Source of the DNA: Gammaproteobacteria bacterium
GTDB taxonomy: Bacteria; Pseudomonadota; Gammaproteobacteria; SZUA-152
Length of the DNA stretch: 56,979 bases
NCBI GenBank assembly: GCA_021647505.1
Contig: JAKIUN010000018.1
Span: 1-56,979, forward strand
Direction of reading: 5' to 3'
In this document: positions 7,302 through 16,574 of the stretch, piece by piece
How positions within the stretch are numbered: position 1 is the stretch's first letter
Layout of the letters: each line of letters begins with the position of its first letter
The notes under the pieces: generated by a model
What the model saw: only the letters and a program-made list of their open reading frames with translations
Database searches by the model: none
Told to the model about the DNA's origin: nothing
Made by a program: the position numbers and the translations under genes

Positions 7302-7338
7302 TTAACCCGGTAATAATCTATACTATTGCCGGGTTAAT
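7301..7338 (+). terminator. Hairpin after the cytochrome cluster
   Basis: A 15-bp near-perfect inverted repeat (7301-7315 against 7324-7338, one mismatch, 8-nt loop) begins at the last base of the preceding stop codon. No T-run follows, so it is a weak or factor-assisted terminator, or an mRNA-stabilising structure that separates the cytochrome cluster from the small downstream gene. Confidence 0.5.
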
Positions 7339-7352
7339 AGATAAAGGACTGC

Positions 7353-7568
7353 ATGATGAGCCAGCATGAGAAGCGGGGTGTGAAAACCAAATTATTGGGC
7401 GTGGTGATGGTTTCCCTGGGGGTATTGGATAGTCTGTTGACGTTACGCGGGGGATTGCCCAGTGAGGAGTATATCCTGCTCATCGTCTTGGGTATCGCCG
7501 TATTTATCATCGGCGCCATTCGGGCTGGCCGGCAGTCCGATGATCCCGCTGACGAACAGGTCAGATGA
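7353..7568 (+). CDS. Small two-helix membrane protein, unknown function
   Basis: A 71-residue protein with a short basic N terminus, two hydrophobic helices (about residues 14-30 and 40-58) and a charged tail rich in Asp and Arg. ATAAAGGA upstream is a fair ribosome site for either of two adjacent ATG codons (7353 and 7356). I do not recognise a family. It follows the cytochrome cluster in the same direction, but a 15-bp hairpin lies between them, so membership in the operon is uncertain. The composition is typical of a real small inner-membrane protein. Confidence 0.6.
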   Translation: MMSQHEKRGVKTKLLGVVMVSLGVLDSLLTLRGGLPSEEYILLIVLGIAVFIIGAIRAGRQSDDPADEQVR

Positions 7569-7800
7569 AGTCAGTATAAGACACTACACCGGGATGCTCC
7601 CTCTCCGTCTCTTGAGTGGCTCAGTCACCTTCTCGACCGGTCACACCTCTCCTCCTCCGTACCATAGTCATTTTCAGCCTGTCCATTCAGGACGAAATAT
7701 CGGTACGCCTAAGGCGTATTTGATTTGGAATAACGAACCATTATGATTTTCTCTACGCTTCCGTAGTGAGCTTGATACAAGCCCTGTCCGGTTGCCGCTG

Positions 7801-9594
7801 TCAACCTGTTACCGTCCGTCGCCGTTCCCCTTCGCGCCGCAGGCCCTGGATGCGCAGGTTCATGGGCGGTACCTCTTCTGTGTCGATGTGCACATCCAGA
7901 ACCGTCGGTTCTTGCCGGCTGCACAGGGCTTTGATGTCCAATGCCTGCATGTCTTCCGGTGAGTGGATGGTGATGCCCTCGGCACCCATGGCCTGCGCCA
8001 GGGCGGCAAAGTCTGTCTGTGGCAGTTGGTGGGCGATGGATTCGGCACCCGCCAGTCTCTGGCCATGCTTGACCATCCCCAGGGCGTGATCATTGAGAAT
8101 CACGAAGATGACGCCAAGTTGTTCGGCGACGGCGACGCTTAGCTCCTGTCCACTCATGAGAAAACTGCCGTCACCGGTGATACACACTACCGGCCCGTCA
8201 GGGTAGGCCAGGGCGGCGCCGACGGCGGCGCCGATGGCCCAGCCCATGGAGGAGAATTCGATGCTGGTACGAAACAGGCCACCATTGATGCCGCGGCGGT
8301 TGTGTGCACGACGTTCCTTGGGTTGCAGGTAATGCACCGCCCAGGCCACGCTGTTGCCGGTGTCGGCGAAGAAACGCGTGTTGGCGGGAAAGCGCTGGTT
8401 GAGTTCGTGCATCAGGCGCTGAGGCTTGATGGGGGTGGCGCCGGAATGACACTTTGCTTCTTCGTCCAGGGTAAAACGGGGAGTCTCCTCGGGCGATGTA
8501 TGCGCCAGTGGTTTTGGCGCATGCCTGTCGCCTATGCTGGTGGTTTCCATCTGCGCCATGAGTTCCTCAAAGGTGGCCAGTATGTGGCCGCGCACATGCA
8601 GCCGAGCCATGGGGGAGCGGGTCAGGTTCTCGTTCACCGAGTCGATGTGTACCAGCCGTTCGTTGAGCAGGGTGGCCTCGCTCCAGCCGCAGCTGGCCCA
8701 TTCGCTGAGGTTGGTTTCCACGGCGATGATCAGATCCACCTCGGATGAGGCCAACACCGCCCGGGCGCTGCTGTGGCCGGCAAAGCCGATGACGCCGCGA
8801 TATCGTGGATGATCCGGGTTGACCAGCCCCTTGCCGTGGGGGGTGGTGATGATGAAGGCGTTGAGCCGCTCGGCAAAGGCCATGATGGCGCCGATGGCTT
8901 CGCCGCAACCTCCGCCCAGGACGAGGACAACCTGCCGTGCCCTGGAAATCTCTTCGAGCAGGGCGGTGGTCTTTTCCGGGTCGACGATGTGTGGCGTTTG
9001 CAGCAGTTTCGACAAGTCGAAACGGGGGTTGCCATCCGGCAGTTTTTGCCGCATGACGTCGAGGGGAATGCTTAGGTGTGCCGGTCCTCGGGGTGAATGG
9101 AAGGCGGTCATCACGGCGGTGATCAGCTTGTGCTGCAGCTGGTCGATGTGTGAGACGAGGGTGCTGTAGCGGGTGCAGTGCTTCAGCATGCTCACGGTGT
9201 CGATACCGGTACAAGAGGATTCCTGAAAGGCACCACGGCCAAAAGTGGGCAGCGGTGTCTGTGCCGAGATGGCCAGCAGCGGCACGTTGTTTTCGTAGGC
9301 GTCGGCGAGGCCGGTGATCATGTTGGTGGTGCCAGGGCCGGTGGTGGCGCAGCAGACGCCGAGGCGGCCGGTTTGGCGGGCATAACCGTCGGCCATGAAT
9401 ACGGCGCCGTTCTCGTGCCTTGCGACTACCGGGCGAATGCCGTTTCGCCGCGCGCTGCGGGCAAGGGCGTCATAGAGGGGCTCGATGGCGCCGCCAGGGA
9501 TGCCGAAGATGTAGTCGCAGCCGATCTGTTCGAGGTAATGAAGGATGATGTCACTGGCATCGAAGGTAGGTTGAAGGGGGAGATGGGAGCTCAC
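7801..9594 (-). CDS. Thiamine diphosphate enzyme, acetolactate-synthase-like
   Basis: A 597-residue protein with the three-domain layout of the acetolactate synthase/pyruvate oxidase family. The N-terminal pyrimidine-binding domain has the catalytic Glu61 in RHENGAVFMADGYAR; a central domain follows (about 205-345); the C-terminal domain has the ThDP/Mg signature GDGSFLMSGQEL and ILND. The start is GTG at 9594, with AGAGGT a few bases upstream; no ATG is available nearby. It stands alone: no regulatory small subunit and no isoleucine/valine genes are adjacent, so it need not be biosynthetic acetolactate synthase. Benzoylformate decarboxylase-like, sulfoacetaldehyde acetyltransferase-like or oxalyl-CoA-type substrates remain possible. 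Downstream (7704-7718) is a small hairpin; the operon context gives no substrate clue. Confidence 0.8.
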   Translation of the reverse strand: MSSHLPLQPTFDASDIILHYLEQIGCDYIFGIPGGAIEPLYDALARSARRNGIRPVVARHENGAVFMADGYARQTGRLGVCCATTGPGTTNMITGLADAYENNVPLLAISAQTPLPTFGRGAFQESSCTGIDTVSMLKHCTRYSTLVSHIDQLQHKLITAVMTAFHSPRGPAHLSIPLDVMRQKLPDGNPRFDLSKLLQTPHIVDPEKTTALLEEISRARQVVLVLGGGCGEAIGAIMAFAERLNAFIITTPHGKGLVNPDHPRYRGVIGFAGHSSARAVLASSEVDLIIAVETNLSEWASCGWSEATLLNERLVHIDSVNENLTRSPMARLHVRGHILATFEELMAQMETTSIGDRHAPKPLAHTSPEETPRFTLDEEAKCHSGATPIKPQRLMHELNQRFPANTRFFADTGNSVAWAVHYLQPKERRAHNRRGINGGLFRTSIEFSSMGWAIGAAVGAALAYPDGPVVCITGDGSFLMSGQELSVAVAEQLGVIFVILNDHALGMVKHGQRLAGAESIAHQLPQTDFAALAQAMGAEGITIHSPEDMQALDIKALCSRQEPTVLDVHIDTEEVPPMNLRIQGLRREGERRRTVTG

Positions 9595-9941
9595 GGTTAC
9601 CTCTTTGCAGTTAGGGATGCCTGTCTACATCTTACGGGTATTTGCTGATAGCTCAATACTTACCGTTTAATTACGTATTGAGTAAGGGCGGGTTTTTTGG
9701 GGGGGTGTGCGAATGGCGCTGAATTAGTACCTTATTCCGTTAAATCTTACCTAAACCCTGCAAGTGATCGTGCTTGCGCAATGCACCAAAAGTAGGCGTT
9801 CTAGGCGAGATATTGATTCGTAGAGCGAATGATAAGTCTGAGCGTAATCCAATGTCATTTTGTTTGAAATACCGTGTATGCAGAGATTCCCGCCTACGTG
9901 GGAATGGCAGTATTCTAAGTTCCTAGTTCAAGTCAGCCCAT
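9595..9941. other. Intergenic stretch upstream of the ThDP enzyme
   Basis: No gene is seen. Positions 9652-9659 (CTCAATAC) and 9675-9682 (GTATTGAG) form an 8-bp perfect dyad with a 15-nt spacer, about 60-90 bp upstream of the ThDP enzyme's start; this could be a regulator site or part of a promoter. A REP-like palindrome lies at 9886-9905. The rest (9683-9880) is moderately AT-rich and shows nothing recognisable. Confidence 0.5.
9886..9905. repeat. REP-like palindrome ATTCCCGC-N4-GTGGGAAT
   Basis: An 8-bp stem with a 4-nt loop. The same motif recurs at 12125-12144 with a perfect stem, and the flanking GATTCCCGCC/GGGAATG.C pattern is shared. Such palindromes are common interspersed repeats in environmental proteobacteria. 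Both copies sit in gaps close to leftward genes (rnt downstream side, pyrC upstream side). Confidence 0.6.
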
Positions 9942-10607
9942 TCAGCGTTCGAGCCTTGCCAAGTCACCCCACAGGTTGACGATTTTGCAGAACAGTTCAG
10001 CAGTTTTTTCCGTGTCATAAACGGCGGAGTGGGCTCGGTTACTGTCCCATTCGATACTGGCGGCGGCGATGGCGCGGGCCAATACGGTCTGCCCGTAGGC
10101 GAGGCCGGCGAGGGTGGCGGTGTCGAAGGTGCTGAATTGGTGAAAGGGGTTGCGCTTGATACCGGTGCGGGCGACGGCGGCCTTGAGAAAGGCGAGGTCG
10201 AAGGCTGGGTTGTGGCCGACCAGGATGGCGCGTGAGCAGCCGCTGCCCTTGATGGCGTTACGGATAGGCTCGAAGATCTTTTTCAGCGCTGGGCCTTCGG
10301 CTTCGGCGATGCGTAACGGATGGTGTGGATCGATGCCGGTGAAGGCCAGCGCAGAGGCTTCCAGGTTGGCGCCGGGGAAGGGTTGCACATGGGCGCTGAC
10401 GGTCTGCCCTGGATACACCCGCCCTTCGCTGTCCATGTGGATGGGCACAGCGGCGATCTCCAGCAGGGCGTCGGTCTCAGCATTGAAGCCGGCGGTCTCG
10501 ACATCGACGGCGACGGGAAGGAAGCCGCGGAAGCGGCGTGCGATGCCACTCTTTCCGGGTGCGTTTTCCGCCAGTTCATCGGCGGTTTCGGGGGCGTCTG
10601 GATTCAC
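9942..10607 (-). CDS. rnt: Ribonuclease T
   Basis: A 221-residue DEDDh-family 3'-5' exonuclease that trims tRNA and other stable RNA ends as a homodimer in the cytoplasm. Catalytic residues are visible: Asp35 and Glu37 in VDVETAG, Asp137 in GHNPAFD, His193 and Asp198 in RAHSAVYDTE. The family-typical RFRGF-P-V opening and KRNPFHQFSTFDTATLAGL are present, and length matches E. coli RNase T (215). It follows pyrC by 88 bp on the same strand; a pyrC-rnt neighbourhood is common in Pseudomonas and relatives. The first 20 residues are a variable, acidic extension. Confidence 0.93.
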   Translation of the reverse strand: MNPDAPETADELAENAPGKSGIARRFRGFLPVAVDVETAGFNAETDALLEIAAVPIHMDSEGRVYPGQTVSAHVQPFPGANLEASALAFTGIDPHHPLRIAEAEGPALKKIFEPIRNAIKGSGCSRAILVGHNPAFDLAFLKAAVARTGIKRNPFHQFSTFDTATLAGLAYGQTVLARAIAAASIEWDSNRAHSAVYDTEKTAELFCKIVNLWGDLARLER

Positions 10608-10695
10608 AATATATTTTTGTCTCTTTGGGTTGGGCGCTTTGCAGCTTGTCAGGTGGTGTGGCGAGCCACTGTGGGAGTCGCTCTTCAGGCCTGAT

Positions 10696-11754
10696 TTATT
10701 TCATGAGTTTCCAACTCAGTGTTTCGCCGGCCAGGAAAGGCACCAATGGCGCCTCACCCTGTGTGTCGGCGAAGGGCAGGGCGTCCGGCACCCGCCAATT
10801 TTGTTTGACCAGCGTGACCCGTGCTTTGTTGCGCGGCAGACCGTAGAAGTCGGCACCGAAGTGGCTGGCGAAGCCTTCCAGTCTGTCCAGTGCGCCAGCC
10901 TGTTCAAAGGCGCTGGCATACAGCTCAATGGCGGCATGGGCGCTAAAGATACCGGCGCAGCCGCAGGCCGACTCTTTGGCGTTGCGGCTGTGCGGGGCGC
11001 TGTCGGTGCCGAGGAAAAATTTGGAACTGCCGCTGGTGGCGGCCTTGATCAGCGCCTCACGATGGTTTTCGCGTTTCAGTACCGGCAGACAGTAGAAATG
11101 CGGATGTATACCGCCCACCAGCATGGCATTGCGGTTGAATAACAGGTGCTGGGGGGTGATGGTGGCGGCGATGTTGGCGTCACTGTCGTGTACGAACTGG
11201 GCGGCATCGGCGGTGGTGATGTGCTCGAAGACGACTTTCAGTTGCGGGTGGCGTTTGATCAGCGGCGCCAGCTGGTTGTCGATGAAGGCCTTTTCGCGGT
11301 CAAAGACGTCGATGTCGGCGCGGGTCATCTCGCCGTGCACCAGCAACGGCAGGCCGATTTCAGCCATTGTGGTGAGGGTGTTATCGATCTTGGCCAGATC
11401 GGTGACGCCGGCCTCGGAATGGGTAGTGGCGCCGGCCGGGTAGAGCTTGACTGCGTACACACAGCCGCTCTTTTTGGCACGGTGGACTTCATCGGCCGAG
11501 GTGTTATCGGTGAGATACAGGGTCATCAGCGGCTGAAAATTGCTGTCTGCCGGCAGGGCGTCGAGGATGCGCTGGTGATAGGCCTGGGCCAGCTCGGTGG
11601 TGGTTACCGGTGGGCACAGGTTGGGCATGATAATGGCGCGGTGAAACTGGCGCGCGCTGTACGGCGCCACGGCTGCCATGGCGGCGCCATCGCGCAGGTG
11701 CAGGTGCCAGTCGTCGGGACGGGTGAGGCTGATTTGCTGTAAGGGGTGTTGCAA
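10696..11754 (-). CDS. pyrC: Dihydroorotase (PyrC type)
   Basis: A 352-residue zinc amidohydrolase that cyclises carbamoyl-aspartate to dihydroorotate in pyrimidine synthesis. Metal-site residues are visible: His17 and His19 in DDWHLHLRD, Lys103 in [11 protein letters not shown] (the carboxylated lysine), His in VHGEMT and FEHITT, and Asp in GTDSAPH. The length and the [12 protein letters not shown] opening fit the short homodimeric class (E. coli 348). The start is TTG at 11754, with AGGA about 8 bases upstream; no in-frame ATG fits, and an ATG four codons further up is in another frame. rnt follows on the same strand. Confidence 0.93.
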   Translation of the reverse strand: MQHPLQQISLTRPDDWHLHLRDGAAMAAVAPYSARQFHRAIIMPNLCPPVTTTELAQAYHQRILDALPADSNFQPLMTLYLTDNTSADEVHRAKKSGCVYAVKLYPAGATTHSEAGVTDLAKIDNTLTTMAEIGLPLLVHGEMTRADIDVFDREKAFIDNQLAPLIKRHPQLKVVFEHITTADAAQFVHDSDANIAATITPQHLLFNRNAMLVGGIHPHFYCLPVLKRENHREALIKAATSGSSKFFLGTDSAPHSRNAKESACGCAGIFSAHAAIELYASAFEQAGALDRLEGFASHFGADFYGLPRNKARVTLVKQNWRVPDALPFADTQGEAPLVPFLAGETLSWKLMK

Positions 11755-12230
11755 GGGACATCCTGTGACGGCGGAGACGGCCGGCCATTATGCCATGTTT
11801 GCTGTCCGGATTGAGGATGTGGTGGGATGCTTCCACCAGGTGGTCTTAGTGGCTGTCCCGGGAACGGTTTTTTGTGCGTGTGTTGAACCTGGATTAATCA
11901 GTTGACCGCTTCGAGGTCAGTCTCAGTGCATGGTCATAAACGAATCCATCTAAAAGCCAGACTCCATCTACCAGGTGAGGTTGAAAAGCGCCGCAAGCGA
12001 ACGGTATTTACCTTACAGCCTCATTGCGGGTGGAACGAAGCGAAGTCTCGGACAAAGCGCCTTGTGCGCCCGCAGGACGAGCGGAGTGAGTCATATCGAG
12101 AGTGCTTGAGAGAGTACATTCCGGATTCCCGCCTGCGCGGGAATGACGGTATCCCTGGTTGTCCAGGCGCGCCATTCAGGTAGAAAACTTTTAGCGACAG
12201 GCTGGATGGCAGGTGGTTGAACTCAGGCTA
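11755..12230. other. Intergenic stretch with a REP-like palindrome
   Basis: The 476-bp stretch between pyrC and the small cytochrome holds no supportable gene. Open frames here (for example 11902-12183) have no ribosome site and run through the repeat at 12125-12144. The pyrC promoter should lie at its left end (about 11755-11900, read leftward), but no clear hexamers were found. Confidence 0.5.
12125..12144. repeat. REP-like palindrome ATTCCCGC-CTGC-GCGGGAAT
   Basis: A perfect 8-bp stem with a 4-nt loop, and a second copy of the motif at 9886-9905. It lies downstream of the leftward cytochrome operon, so it may also affect the 3' end of that transcript. Confidence 0.65.
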
Positions 12231-12434
12231 TTAATGGGTGCGTTGTGGGTTCGATGGCTTGGGATGACAGCTTGCGCAATCGCCGGTCACCGGCGGGTGC
12301 GCGAGCACATCCGCCGTTGCGGAGGGCATGGCGGATACCGAGGGGACGCCCAGGATGGCGGCCAGCACGATGGCTGCTGTCAAAGCGCTTGCGGTATTTT
12401 TGATAGTGTCTCTGTATCGCTTCTGAATGTTCAT
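12231..12434 (-). CDS. 67-residue exported monoheme cytochrome c
   Basis: A very short secreted protein. Residues 1-35 form a signal peptide (basic start, hydrophobic core, cleavage after VSA), and the mature part of about 32 residues contains one heme site CASCH followed by PKPSNP. AGAGGAA lies 9 bases upstream of the ATG (12434). It starts 34 bp after the stop of the 11-heme cytochrome, on the same strand, so the two form an operon. A mature protein this small with a heme attachment site is unusual; it may act as a small electron carrier or as a detached heme module of its large neighbour. It could also be a truncated longer cytochrome. Confidence 0.65.
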   Translation of the reverse strand: MNIQKRYRDTIKNTASALTAAIVLAAILGVPSVSAMPSATADVLAHPPVTGDCASCHPKPSNPQRTH

Positions 12435-12468
12435 CGCAATGGTTCCTCTTGCAGTTGGGGTTGCGGTT

Positions 12469-15060
12469 TCACGGCGTTACATCACAGGCCTGTAGCATGG
12501 GGAAGGGGCCGCCATTGTCTTTATAGCCACAATCATCCTCGGTCCAGTTTCCACTTTGTTTGAAGGTGGTTACGTAGAGCTTGGCGTTGAGGTAATAAGG
12601 GCCGTTGTTATAACCATCGCCGTAATTGATGTCGGTGTACCTGTCGATGACGGTTCCCGCCGGCAGGCCGGCCTCCGGGCCCACGTCATTCAGATTGACC
12701 AGCAGTGCCTTGTTTTTCCAGCCATGGGGCACGGCGACATGGCAGTTGCTGCAGGCAAACGTAGTGCCGAAACCGCCAGATGCAGGAGCTCTGTTAGCAA
12801 TTGCGGCATGCAGGGTGTGGAGGTTGGTCCTGGAGGTCTCAACGGGAGGATTGTAGCCGCAGCCCACAAAGCTTATTCCCTGAGAATCCCGGAAGCCACT
12901 CAGGCCGGGAGTGGTGTTGTTGGGGTTGGCGTAGTCGTCCCAGTTGTGGCACTTGAAGCACAAATGATCCGTGGTGGTGCCGGACACCCCTTGCTGGACA
13001 TAACCCGTGCTGTTATCCCACTTCCCTTTGAGTAGGAAATTGTTATTTGAACCGTGCGGTCCCCAGGGATTGCCATTCTCGCCACCGTTCGGTTCCACGG
13101 TGCCCGCCGCCGTGTCCGAGCCGTGGCAGTCGGAGCAGTACATGGTCTGATTGCCCACATGGGTGCCACCAGTATCATTCCACGGAGGCAGGAAGTTAGA
13201 GGCATCCATGAGCCGGACTGCAGCGGTGCGGCCGGTATTGTCCATGACCGGGTGCCAGGAGCGGTGGTTGTTGAGAGCATAGGCTGGGACAGCCCCGCCG
13301 GATGTCCCTGACGTGCCACCACCTTTGTGGGCGGCGGGTGCGCGGAATTCCATGGCCTGGTTGGTATAGTGCGTCACGTTGTTGGTGCCATACGGCGTAC
13401 CGCCACCCGCTGCGCCCAGCTCAGGGGGGGTATCAAAGGCATAGTTGGAGTGGCACTTGAGGCAGACCTGATATTCCCGTGTGACGTAGGTCTGGCCCAC
13501 GTCGGTCGGCCCATTGATCGGCGGATTTCCTCGCTTAATCTGGAAATCAAATGGTTCGACGGCAAATTCGTCGGAGAGATAGACCGGCTCGATTCCCCAG
13601 GCGCCACGCAGTACGCCAGAGGCGATGTTGCTGTGCGGTGCGCTGTGGTCATGGGTGCCGGCGGCGTCCGGCGTCGAGGGATCGTCGTTGAATTGACGGT
13701 TTCTGATGACGCGATGTGGATTGTGGCAATCGGTACATTCGGCGTGGCGGTTAAGCAGATTGCCCTTCCCCAGGTTGGCCGGGGATTCCAGGAAATCTTT
13801 GCCGCTTTCCGCCAATGGGCCTGAGCCGATGTCATGTATTTCCGCATGTGCCGGTTGCTCAAAACTGACGATAGGCATGTGGATGGCGAGCGAGAAGTCA
13901 GTCTTGATATCGGGCACTTCGGTGCCGAACCCCTGGCTCGTCAGTGTGCCGCCATCCGCAGAATGGCAGGCATAGCAGGTTTCTTCACTGGCGGGGTCTC
14001 CACCCTGCCTGGCCCCGCTGGCGGTTTTGGGGCCGTCCGTACCCTCTCGCAACAGTCTTCTCGAGCCTTGTACCGAATGCGTGTCGTGGCACGCAAGACA
14101 GGCCGATTCCCAGACTTGTGTGCCTTGAGGAAATTCTCGCAGTGTGGCTGCATTGGTTGAGTATTGCTCGTTGGCAACCAGCTCATCGGCATGCGCTGAA
14201 CCTATCCACCCCTCTTTGTCGTGACAGGCGAGACAAATAATATCCGTTGTTTCATTGAATATTGTTGAACTCGGTGAGGCCTTTTGCAGCCGGTTGAGCC
14301 GCAGAAATTTGATGTCTTCGTTGGTGTCCGTACTGCGGATGTGTGGATCGTGGCAGCTGATGCACTGCACCTGTCCCTGTTCCAGCGGTACGGTTGGCCG
14401 GACACCGCTGGATCGAGTGCCCAGATGGGCTTCGAGCTGTGGATCGCGCAAGTCTCCGTCTGCGGCGGCCAGAGCGGAATTGAAGGTAAACGAGATCGGG
14501 TGATCATTGCTGAGGTCGGTGCCCAGGCTGCGGGTGTAGCCGGTAGTCACTCCTTCACCGGCGGGCATCGTTACGCCCCCGCCCTGGATGTTCATGTCGA
14601 TGTCCTCCGTGGCTGGATTCTGATCCGTGAAAGCGGCGTTGAGTACGTTGACGGAGCCGATGGCCAGCGACCCATCATGGCAGGAAAGGCATAATTTGGA
14701 CGTGCCGTTGGGCTGGCTGGCTGTTGCTTCCATGGAGGTGGAATCGTACGGGACGTAGGTTTCTCCCGATAATTTGCGATTCCAGAGCGGCCCGACATCT
14801 TGTTCGGCGGCATGGGGCGTGTGGCAAAACACGCAAATTTCGGATTCCGTGGTCGCTGCTACGTTGCGTGACTGCCCGCCCGGGAGGTTGGGCGTGACAG
14901 TTGCTGAAAAGTTATGGCGGGTATTCTGAATGTCAGAAACGCGATTGCTCGGCAGACCGCCCGCGACGCTCACGCTTTGCAGCACAAGGCACAAGAGCCA
15001 TAAAAAAAGGCTGAGGGGCAGTTTCTTGCTAAGAAAAACAGATGCTTGTCGCGTTGTCAC
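12469..15060 (-). CDS. Eleven-heme exported c-type cytochrome
   Basis: An 863-residue secreted multiheme cytochrome with 11 CxxCH sites: CVFCH, CLSCH, CISCH, CLACH (twice), CYACH, CTDCH, CLKCH, CSDCH, CFKCH and CSNCH. Several have the CxxCHxxH/CHTPH form of paired multiheme domains, so bis-His hemes packed in a wire are likely. I start at GTG 15060 because GAGG lies 6 bases upstream and a standard signal peptide (KKLPLSLFLWLLCLVLQSVSVAG) follows; ATG 15102 would add 14 residues without a ribosome site. No lipobox or anchor helix is seen after the signal, so the protein is periplasmic or surface-exposed. Glycine/asparagine-rich spacers suggest exposure outside the cell. No porin partner (MtrB-like) is adjacent. 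Function in extracellular or periplasmic electron transfer is inferred. Confidence 0.85.
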   Translation of the reverse strand: MTTRQASVFLSKKLPLSLFLWLLCLVLQSVSVAGGLPSNRVSDIQNTRHNFSATVTPNLPGGQSRNVAATTESEICVFCHTPHAAEQDVGPLWNRKLSGETYVPYDSTSMEATASQPNGTSKLCLSCHDGSLAIGSVNVLNAAFTDQNPATEDIDMNIQGGGVTMPAGEGVTTGYTRSLGTDLSNDHPISFTFNSALAAADGDLRDPQLEAHLGTRSSGVRPTVPLEQGQVQCISCHDPHIRSTDTNEDIKFLRLNRLQKASPSSTIFNETTDIICLACHDKEGWIGSAHADELVANEQYSTNAATLREFPQGTQVWESACLACHDTHSVQGSRRLLREGTDGPKTASGARQGGDPASEETCYACHSADGGTLTSQGFGTEVPDIKTDFSLAIHMPIVSFEQPAHAEIHDIGSGPLAESGKDFLESPANLGKGNLLNRHAECTDCHNPHRVIRNRQFNDDPSTPDAAGTHDHSAPHSNIASGVLRGAWGIEPVYLSDEFAVEPFDFQIKRGNPPINGPTDVGQTYVTREYQVCLKCHSNYAFDTPPELGAAGGGTPYGTNNVTHYTNQAMEFRAPAAHKGGGTSGTSGGAVPAYALNNHRSWHPVMDNTGRTAAVRLMDASNFLPPWNDTGGTHVGNQTMYCSDCHGSDTAAGTVEPNGGENGNPWGPHGSNNNFLLKGKWDNSTGYVQQGVSGTTTDHLCFKCHNWDDYANPNNTTPGLSGFRDSQGISFVGCGYNPPVETSRTNLHTLHAAIANRAPASGGFGTTFACSNCHVAVPHGWKNKALLVNLNDVGPEAGLPAGTVIDRYTDINYGDGYNNGPYYLNAKLYVTTFKQSGNWTEDDCGYKDNGGPFPMLQACDVTP

Positions 15061-15441
15061 GATAAACCTCTTTTGGGTGAGCCTCGGGGAAAAAGTATGC
15101 ACACCGCAGACGTAAAGTGAAAAGTATCCTGCGACTGCCTTATATTACTACAGGTTTATACCTTACAGATCGTCGCAAAGGCCATAATAGTTAACAGGAA
15201 ATCGACATTCAAGGACAAGAAAATTCTATAGCTGTAGCGCAGTTCCCAGTAATTTAGAGTATATAAGCCGGAGTGGCCTCTGTCCTGCCTATTATTTTAT
15301 TTTCGTCGTTGACTCGCAGGTCGACTGAAGATTTCTTTAACCAATACGTTCAGTGTGTCATGTTTATTGCCGGTTGGCGAACTACCCGTTGCACGGGCAC
15401 AATGCCGTTTTTTCTGTAATGATTTTCCTCGCGGAGGGCCT
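15061..15441. other. Divergent intergenic region between the 11-heme cytochrome and rsmE
   Basis: 381 bp containing the start regions of two divergent genes. AT-rich patches (15142-15160 and 15248-15270, with TATATAAG at 15260-15267) are likely promoter material, but no certain -35/-10 pair and no FNR-type box was found by eye. No additional gene is seen. Confidence 0.5.
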
Positions 15442-16176
15442 GTGCGCATTCCCCGGATTTACCAGCCTGTTTCCCTGAGCAGAGGTCAACTGATCGAGCT
15501 TGATGGTCAGGCAGCGGTGCATCTGACCCGTGTGCTGCGCCTGCGTGTCGGTGATGCTCTGTGCTTGTTTAATGGTGAAGGCGGTGAGTTTGCGGCACGC
15601 TTGGTGGCGGTGGGGCGGCGTACGGTGAGTATCGAGGTGGGGGAATTTTCGTCGCGGGAGGTGGAATCAGGCTTGCAACTGCTGCTGGCGCAGGGCGTGT
15701 CGCGGGGTGAGCGTATGGACTATACGGTACAGAAGGCAGTGGAGTTGGGGGTATCGTGCATCGTGCCGCTGGAGACCGCGCGCACCACAGTCAATCTCGA
15801 AGGTGAACGCCGAACTAAACGCCTCACTCACTGGCAGGGTGTGGTGAATGCCGCCTGTGAGCAGAGTGGTCGCAACCGGGTGCCACGGGTGGAGGCGGTG
15901 CAGGGGCTCGATGAATGGCTGGCGACGGTCGGGCCGTCGGGACTGAAGCTGGTGTTGCATCACCGCGCCGACAAATCATTGGCTGGGTTGCCGTCGCCGG
16001 AAGGAACGGTGAGCCTGCTCATCGGCCCCGAAGGGGGGCTGAGCGAGGCTGAGATTGATACGGCTATCGATCATGGATTTCAGCCGCTGCGCCTCGGGCC
16101 GCGGGTGCTGCGCACAGAGACGGCAGCATTGTCAGCGCTGTCGGTGTTGCAGTGGCTGTGGGGGGATTTCGATTGA
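15442..16176 (+). CDS. rsmE: 16S rRNA (uracil1498-N3)-methyltransferase RsmE
   Basis: A 244-residue SPOUT-class methyltransferase that methylates U1498 of 16S rRNA using S-adenosylmethionine. The trefoil-knot motifs are clear: LLIGPEGGLSEAE and LRLGPRVLRTETAAL near the C terminus, and an N-terminal PUA-like domain with HLTRVLRLRVGD. GTG 15442 is chosen as the start because GGAGGG (15433-15438) precedes it and VRIPRIYQP matches the family opening; an upstream ATG at 15355 would add 29 atypical residues. Length agrees with E. coli RsmE (243). Confidence 0.92.
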   Translation: MRIPRIYQPVSLSRGQLIELDGQAAVHLTRVLRLRVGDALCLFNGEGGEFAARLVAVGRRTVSIEVGEFSSREVESGLQLLLAQGVSRGERMDYTVQKAVELGVSCIVPLETARTTVNLEGERRTKRLTHWQGVVNAACEQSGRNRVPRVEAVQGLDEWLATVGPSGLKLVLHHRADKSLAGLPSPEGTVSLLIGPEGGLSEAEIDTAIDHGFQPLRLGPRVLRTETAALSALSVLQWLWGDFD

Positions 16177-16574
16177 GGCTGCCAGCGGTGCTCTCCGGGT
16201 CTGAATAAGGTGTACTTGCCTGCCGCGAATTTTTTCTATAACCCCATTGATTCTATTTGGTTTTCTATCTCTGTCCGGGTGGCGGTAGCGGTGCCCGGAA
16301 CTTGACCTTGGGCGGTAAAACAACGATCATGCCGCGTTTTCAGGCCCTGACAGTTTGCAGAGAGATACTGGTTTGTCTGCACATTGGTTGGTGCGTCCCG
16401 TATCCACCAATATTGTCTGAACGGGGTGTGATGCACCACGCTAGGCATTGACTCCCGCCAGCGGCGGTAAAGGCCCGCTCCGGGGTGTCCATGCACTTGC
16501 CCGGCGCGCGAGCACTGTTACGAGGCCGGCAGAAGCAATTCCGTCAGGCCATCGGTTTCCAAAGAGGTTGGATC
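16177..16574. other. Intergenic region upstream of the pyruvate dehydrogenase operon
   Basis: 398 bp without a gene. A plausible sigma70 promoter is TTGACC (16302-16307), a 17-bp spacer and GATCAT (16325-16330), which would give a leader of about 240 nt before aceE. An open frame continues upstream of the aceE start to 16485, but lacks a ribosome site. No PdhR-type site was recognised. Confidence 0.4.

Noticed and set aside
7704-7718. Small hairpin TACGCC-TAA-GGCGTA as terminator
   Set aside because: The stem is only 6 bp and the following sequence (TTTGATTTGG) is a poor T-run; not strong enough for a separate feature.
11902-12563. Open frames of 93 and 116 codons on the plus strand
   Set aside because: The first runs through a REP-like palindrome and lacks a ribosome site; the second is antisense to the monoheme cytochrome and to the end of the 11-heme gene.
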